25,682 nt of DNA from the NCBI GenBank assembly GCA_946480565.1, contig CAMLKR010000016.1, positions 1 to 25,682 of the forward strand, written 5' to 3'. Positions 22,284 to 25,682 of the stretch are shown one piece after another (within the stretch, counting starts at the first letter, position 1; every line of letters starts with the position of its first letter). The DNA is from an uncultured Arenimonas sp. GTDB taxonomy: Bacteria; Pseudomonadota; Gammaproteobacteria; Xanthomonadales; Xanthomonadaceae. The notes beneath the pieces were generated by a model that saw nothing but the letters and a program-made list of their open reading frames with translations, had not been told where the DNA came from and made no database searches. Position numbers and translations under genes: made by a program.

Positions 22284-22300
22284 GGCTCTCGCACTCCCAA

Positions 22301-22340
22301 GTGTTGCGGGATATTTAACACCGCACCCCGGACCGGTCAA
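22301..22340 (-). promoter_or_regulatory. Promoter of puuR-puuC with inverted repeat over the -10
   Basis: On the minus strand TTGACC (22340-22335, five of six) and TTAAAT (22318-22313, four of six) are 16 bp apart, with start near 22306. An inverted repeat GTGTT (22301-22305) / AACAC (22317-22321) straddles the -10 and the start, a candidate autoregulatory site. A second inverted repeat CCGGT/ACCGG (from 22333) covers the -35. Confidence 0.55.
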
Positions 22341-22369
22341 TTAAACCGGCCATTCCTTTCGGATTGTAA

Positions 22370-22393
22370 ATTTTATTCAACGCTGATAGCGTT
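22370..22393. promoter_or_regulatory. Candidate polyamine-regulon operator, site B
   Basis: The site reads ATTTTATTCAACGC, then TGATA, then GCGTT, with a perfect inverted repeat AACGCT/AGCGTT around GAT (22379-22393). It matches site A at 11915-11938 apart from single-base gaps. It lies between a possible weak promoter for the aminotransferase gene (TTGTAA at 22364, TGATAGCGT at 22384-22392) and could block it; it is also upstream of the puuR promoter. Confidence 0.5.
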
Positions 22394-22420
22394 CCGGCCG
22401 TCCCCCTGCGAGCCGCCGCC

Positions 22421-23788
22421 ATGCCCGTTTCCGACCCGCACGCCAGCCTCGAAACCTATGCGGCCCAGGCGACCGCGACGCCGGAGCAGACCGACGCGTT
22501 CTGGATGCCGTTCACCGCGAACCGGCAGTTCAAGAAGACCCCGCGCCTGCTGGCCAGCGCCGAGGGCATGTATTACCGCAGCACCGACGGCCGCGAGATC
22601 CTCGACGGCACCGGCGGCCTGTGGTGCGTGAACGCCGGCCACGCCCGTCCGCGCATCGTCCAGGCGATCCAGCAGCAGGCGGCGACGCTCGACTTCGCGC
22701 CCACCTTCCAGATGGGCCACCCCCTGCCCTTCGTGCTGGCCGAGCGGCTCAAGGCGATCGCGCCGGCCGGACTGGACCATGTGTTCTTCACCAACTCGGG
22801 CTCGGAATCGGTCGACACCGCGCTCAAGATCGCCCTGGCCTGGCATCGCATCCGCGGCGAAGGCCAGCGCACCCGGCTGATCGGCCGCGAGAAGGGCTAC
22901 CACGGCGTCGGTTTCGGCGGCATCGCGGTCGGCGGCATGGTCAACAACCGCAAGTTCTTCGGGCCGATGCTGCCGGGCGTGGACCACCTGCGCCACACCC
23001 TGGACCTGCAGCGCAACGCCTTCAACCGCGGCCTGCCCAAACACGGCGTGGAGCTGGCCGAAGATCTGGAACGCCTGGTGCAGCTGCACGACGCCAGCAC
23101 CATCGCCGCGGTCATCGTCGAGCCCATCTCCGGCAGCGCCGGCGTGGTGCTGCCGCCCGAGGGTTACCTCAAGCGGCTGCGCGAGATCTGCGACAAACAC
23201 GGCATCCTGCTGATCTTCGACGAGGTCATCACCGGCTTCGGCCGCGTCGGCCAGGCCTTCGCGGCCCAGCGCTTCGGCGTCACCCCGGACCTGATCACCA
23301 CCGCCAAGGGCCTGACCAACGGCTCGGTGCCGATGGGCGCGGTGTTCGCCTCGGGCAAGATCCACGACGCCTTCATGCACGGCCCGGAGGGCGCGATCGA
23401 GCTCTTCCACGGCTACACCTATTCCGGCCACCCGCTGGCCTGCGCCGCGGCCCTGGCCACGCTCGACACCTATGCCGAGGAGAACCTGTTCGAGAAGGCG
23501 ATCGAGCTGGGTGGCTACTGGGAGGACGCGATCCATGCCCTCAAGGGCCTGCCCAACGTCATCGACATCCGCAACTTCGGCCTGATCGGCGCGGTCGAAC
23601 TGGCGGCCCGGCCGGACGCTCCGGGCAGCCGCGGCTACGAGGTCTTCAGCCGGGCCTTCCACGAGCAGAACCTGATGGTGCGCTGCACCGGCGACGTCAT
23701 CGCCCTCTCTCCCCCCCTGATCCTGAACAGGGAGCACATCGACCGGATTTTCGACCGCTTGGCCGCTACCATACGCGCCACCGCCTGA
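22421..23788 (+). CDS. Beta-alanine/omega-amino acid:pyruvate aminotransferase
   Basis: The 455-residue class III PLP enzyme converts beta-alanine and pyruvate to malonate semialdehyde and alanine, and often takes other omega-amines or GABA. The sequence follows the Pseudomonas omega-amino acid:pyruvate aminotransferase closely: FWMPFTANRQFK (27-38), FAPTFQMGHPLPF, TNSGSESVDTALKIAL, GREKGYHGVGFGG, FDEVITGFGR (Asp267), PLP-lysine Lys296 in TTAKGLTNG, and ALSPPLI near the end. The start is ATG 22421; the ribosome site (GCGAG) is weak. It is the first gene of a set with alanine dehydrogenase (61-base gap) and mmsA. That order makes sense, because the products alanine and malonate semialdehyde are the substrates of the next two enzymes. 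Confidence 0.93.
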   Translation: MPVSDPHASLETYAAQATATPEQTDAFWMPFTANRQFKKTPRLLASAEGMYYRSTDGREILDGTGGLWCVNAGHARPRIVQAIQQQAATLDFAPTFQMGHPLPFVLAERLKAIAPAGLDHVFFTNSGSESVDTALKIALAWHRIRGEGQRTRLIGREKGYHGVGFGGIAVGGMVNNRKFFGPMLPGVDHLRHTLDLQRNAFNRGLPKHGVELAEDLERLVQLHDASTIAAVIVEPISGSAGVVLPPEGYLKRLREICDKHGILLIFDEVITGFGRVGQAFAAQRFGVTPDLITTAKGLTNGSVPMGAVFASGKIHDAFMHGPEGAIELFHGYTYSGHPLACAAALATLDTYAEENLFEKAIELGGYWEDAIHALKGLPNVIDIRNFGLIGAVELAARPDAPGSRGYEVFSRAFHEQNLMVRCTGDVIALSPPLILNREHIDRIFDRLAATIRATA

Positions 23789-23806
23789 CCGGGCGGCCGA
23801 CCCCCA

Positions 23807-23830
23807 GAACAGAAATCCGAACAGAAATCC
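23807..23830 (+). repeat. Tandem 12-bp repeat upstream of ald
   Basis: GAACAGAAATCC occurs twice without a gap, at 23807-23818 and 23819-23830, in the 61-base space between the aminotransferase and ald. It is more AT-rich than the flanks and ends about 20 bases before the ald ATG. It may be a replication slip or a small binding site. Confidence 0.8.
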
Positions 23831-23849
23831 GCCCCGGGAGGGCAGCTCC

Positions 23850-24965
23850 ATGCTTATCGGCGTCCCCAAAGAGATCAAGAACCACGAATACCGCATCGGC
23901 CTGACCCCGGCCGGGGCCCGCGAGCTGACTTCGCACGGCCACCAGGTCTGGGTGCAGCGCGACGGCGGCAAGGCGATCGGCCTGACCAACGAGATGTACG
24001 AGAAGGCCGGGGCCAAGATCGTGGACACGGCGGCGGAAATCTTCGCCAAGGCCGACATGATCATCAAGGTGAAGGAGCCCCAGCCCGTCGAGTGCGCGAT
24101 GCTGCGCCCGGGCCAGCTGCTCTACACCTACCTGCACCTTGCGCCGGATCCGGAGCAGACCAAGGCCCTGGTGAAGTCCGGCGCCACCTGCATCGCCTAC
24201 GAAACCGTCACCGACCGCAAGGGTGGCCTGCCGCTGCTGGCGCCGATGAGCGAAGTGGCCGGCCGCATGTCGATCCAGGCCGGCGCGCATGCGCTGGAAA
24301 AGGCCCAGGGCGGCTCCGGCGTGCTGCTGGGCGGCGTGCCGGGCGTGAAGCCTGCGGAAGTGCTGGTGATCGGCGGCGGCGTGGTCGGCATCAATGCCGC
24401 GCGCATGGCCATGGGCATGAACGCCCGGGTCACCATCCTCGACCGCTCGCTCGACCGCCTGAAGTACCTGGACGAGCTCTACGGCGACAAGATCACCACG
24501 CTGTATTCGACCATCGATGCGATCGAAGAGCTGCTGCCGCAGTCCGACCTGGTGATCGGCGCGGTGCTGATCCCGGGCGCCGCCGCGCCCAAGCTGGTCT
24601 CGCGCAAGCAGCTGGGCCTGATGAAGCCGGGTTCGGTGCTGGTGGACGTGGCCATCGACCAGGGCGGCTGCTTCGAAACCTCGAAGGCCACCACCCACCA
24701 GGTGCCGACCTACGAGGTCGACGGCATCATCCACTACTGCGTGGCGAACATGCCGGGCGGCGTGGCGCGCACCTCCACCTTCGCGCTGACCAATGCCACC
24801 CTGCCCTATGCGCTGCAGCTGGCGAACAAGGGCAAGCAGGCGATGCTGGACGACGCCCACCTGCTCAACGGCCTGAACGTGCACGCCGGCAAGATCACCT
24901 ACGAAGCAGTGGCCAAGGACCTGGGTTACGACTACGTACCCGCGGCCCAGGCCCTGCAGTCCTGA
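23850..24965 (+). CDS. ald: Alanine dehydrogenase
   Basis: The 371-residue NAD-dependent enzyme interconverts L-alanine and pyruvate plus ammonia. Substrate and catalytic residues are in place: Arg15 (EYRIGLTP), Lys75 (KVKEPQ) and His96 (YLHLAPD), with the Rossmann loop [14 protein letters not shown] (171-184) and Asp198 closing it, and the late [23 protein letters not shown] block typical of Ald. Length is standard (about 371). The ATG at 23850 follows GGGAGGGCAGCTCC. In this context it can recycle the alanine made by the two pyruvate-dependent aminotransferases and release nitrogen as ammonia, which is inference from order. A strong terminator follows the stop by 13 bases. Confidence 0.96.
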   Translation: MLIGVPKEIKNHEYRIGLTPAGARELTSHGHQVWVQRDGGKAIGLTNEMYEKAGAKIVDTAAEIFAKADMIIKVKEPQPVECAMLRPGQLLYTYLHLAPDPEQTKALVKSGATCIAYETVTDRKGGLPLLAPMSEVAGRMSIQAGAHALEKAQGGSGVLLGGVPGVKPAEVLVIGGGVVGINAARMAMGMNARVTILDRSLDRLKYLDELYGDKITTLYSTIDAIEELLPQSDLVIGAVLIPGAAAPKLVSRKQLGLMKPGSVLVDVAIDQGGCFETSKATTHQVPTYEVDGIIHYCVANMPGGVARTSTFALTNATLPYALQLANKGKQAMLDDAHLLNGLNVHAGKITYEAVAKDLGYDYVPAAQALQS

Positions 24966-24977
24966 GTTGTTCCCCGG

Positions 24978-25008
24978 CCCCGGCGCGCAAGCGCCGGGGT
25001 TTTTCTTT
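24978..25008 (+). terminator. Rho-independent terminator after ald
   Basis: CCCCGGCGC (24978-24986) pairs with GCGCCGGGG (24991-24999), nine GC pairs with loop GCAA, followed by TTTTTCTTT. It is the best terminator in the window. It ends about ten bases before the ATG of the next gene on the same strand. Confidence 0.88.
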
Positions 25009-25017
25009 GGAGATACC

Positions 25018-25682
25018 ATGAGCCAGGCCGCCGTCCGCCGAATCCTGCACGCGATCAACGGTGAGGTCCGCGATGGCGAAAGCGGACGCTACGGCGAGGT
25101 GTTCGACCCCGCCACCGGCCGCGTGCAGGCGCAGGTGGCGCTGGCCTCGGCGGCCGACGTGGCGGGTGCGGTGGATGCCGCGCAGGCCGCGTTCCCGGCC
25201 TGGGCCGCGACCACCCCGCTCAACCGCGCGCGCATCCTGTTCAGGTTCAAGGAGCTGCTGGAAGAACAGGCGGACGAGATCGCCGCCTGCATCACCTCCG
25301 AACACGGCAAGGTGCTGGCCGATGCCCGCGGCGAACTGACCCGCGGCCTGGAAGTGGTGGAGTTCGCCTGCGGCGCGCCGCACCTGCTCAAGGGCGAGCA
25401 CTCGATGAACGTCGGCCGCGATGTCGACTCCTACACCGAATACGCGCCGCTGGGCGTGGTGGCCGGCATCACGCCCTTCAACTTCCCCTGCATGGTGCCG
25501 ATGTGGATGTTCCCGGTGGCCCTGGCCTGCGGCAACACCTTCGTGCTGAAACCTTCGGAACGCGACCCGGGCACGCCGATGATCCTGGCGCGGCTGCTGA
25601 AGCAGGCCGGTCTGCCCGACGGCGTCTTCAACGTCGTGCACGGCGACAAGGAAGCAGTGGACGCGCTGATCGACGACCCGCG
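25018..25682 (+). CDS. mmsA: (Methyl)malonate-semialdehyde dehydrogenase, CoA-acylating, N-terminal part
   Basis: The gene starts at ATG 25018 after GGAGATACC and runs open to the window end (221 codons seen of about 500 expected). MmsA turns malonate or methylmalonate semialdehyde into acetyl- or propionyl-CoA with NAD and CoA. Family signs are the N-terminal INGE-type segment, [43 protein letters not shown], the Asn in [15 protein letters not shown] (the MmsA-specific version of PWNFP), and [13 protein letters not shown] with the cofactor lysine. The catalytic Cys lies beyond the window. It would take the malonate semialdehyde made from beta-alanine by the aminotransferase two genes upstream. 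A strong terminator sits just before its start, so its transcription is either readthrough or from a promoter inside ald. Confidence 0.92.
   Translation, partial: MSQAAVRRILHAINGEVRDGESGRYGEVFDPATGRVQAQVALASAADVAGAVDAAQAAFPAWAATTPLNRARILFRFKELLEEQADEIAACITSEHGKVLADARGELTRGLEVVEFACGAPHLLKGEHSMNVGRDVDSYTEYAPLGVVAGITPFNFPCMVPMWMFPVALACGNTFVLKPSERDPGTPMILARLLKQAGLPDGVFNVVHGDKEAVDALIDDP

Noticed and set aside
22284..22340. Longer form of the PuuR-like regulator starting at TTG 22340
   Set aside because: The 19 extra residues are not family-like, and this codon coincides with the -35 box of a good promoter for the same gene; TTG 22283 gives the usual family length.

Overview
The window is GC-rich (about two thirds G+C by eye) and almost wholly coding, with 25 protein genes (two cut by the window edges), one tmRNA gene and short intergenic gaps. 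The gene set and protein styles (smpB next to ssrA, a Sad-like aldehyde dehydrogenase after potFGHI, many AHSA1-type SRPBCC proteins) suggest a gammaproteobacterium of the Xanthomonadaceae/Lysobacter-Luteimonas kind. That assignment is inference, because no 16S or other marker gene is present. I see no insertion sequence, integrase, tRNA, rRNA or CRISPR array.

Layout. 1-641: end of smpB, a terminator-like hairpin, then the tmRNA gene ssrA (tag ANDDNYALAA). 648-2631: ssrA terminator, then on the minus strand msrB, a cytoplasmic leucine-rich-repeat protein and a secreted Ala-rich coiled-coil protein. 2719-8196 (minus): potF-potG-potH-potI followed at once by a Sad-like succinate-semialdehyde dehydrogenase, i.e. 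polyamine uptake plus a late catabolic step. 8301-11871 (minus): puuD-puuA-spuC, with a divergent plus-strand pair (12110-14768) of a second glutamine-synthetase-like ligase and a PuuB-type oxidase. 14817-20144 (plus): a tight eight-gene operon led by an ArsR-family regulator, with four SRPBCC genes (five SRPBCC domains), a VOC protein, an SmvA-like MFS exporter and a GFA-family zinc protein. 20160-22283 (minus): puuR-like regulator and puuC. 22421-25682 (plus): beta-alanine/omega-amino acid:pyruvate aminotransferase, alanine dehydrogenase, and the start of a (methyl)malonate-semialdehyde dehydrogenase.

How it works together (family knowledge plus inference). Polyamines enter through PotFGHI. 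They can be degraded by gamma-glutamylation (two PuuA-like ligases, PuuB, PuuC, PuuD) or by direct transamination to pyruvate (SpuC). Succinate semialdehyde is oxidised by the Sad-like enzyme. The beta-alanine arm (from 1,3-diaminopropane or spermidine) runs through the omega-aminotransferase to malonate semialdehyde and then MmsA to acetyl-CoA. Alanine dehydrogenase can regenerate the pyruvate that both aminotransferases consume. The ArsR/SRPBCC/MFS operon sits inside this polyamine block and splits it in two.

Most worth a second look: (a) the ArsR-SRPBCC-VOC-MFS-GFA operon, with a clear promoter and an overlapping palindromic operator, of unknown substrate; (b) a fused double-SRPBCC protein within it; (c) a shared motif, ATTTTAT(T)CAACGC-N5-GCG(G)TT, in the two divergent control regions of the polyamine genes, about 10.5 kb apart, a candidate operator of the PuuR-like regulator.
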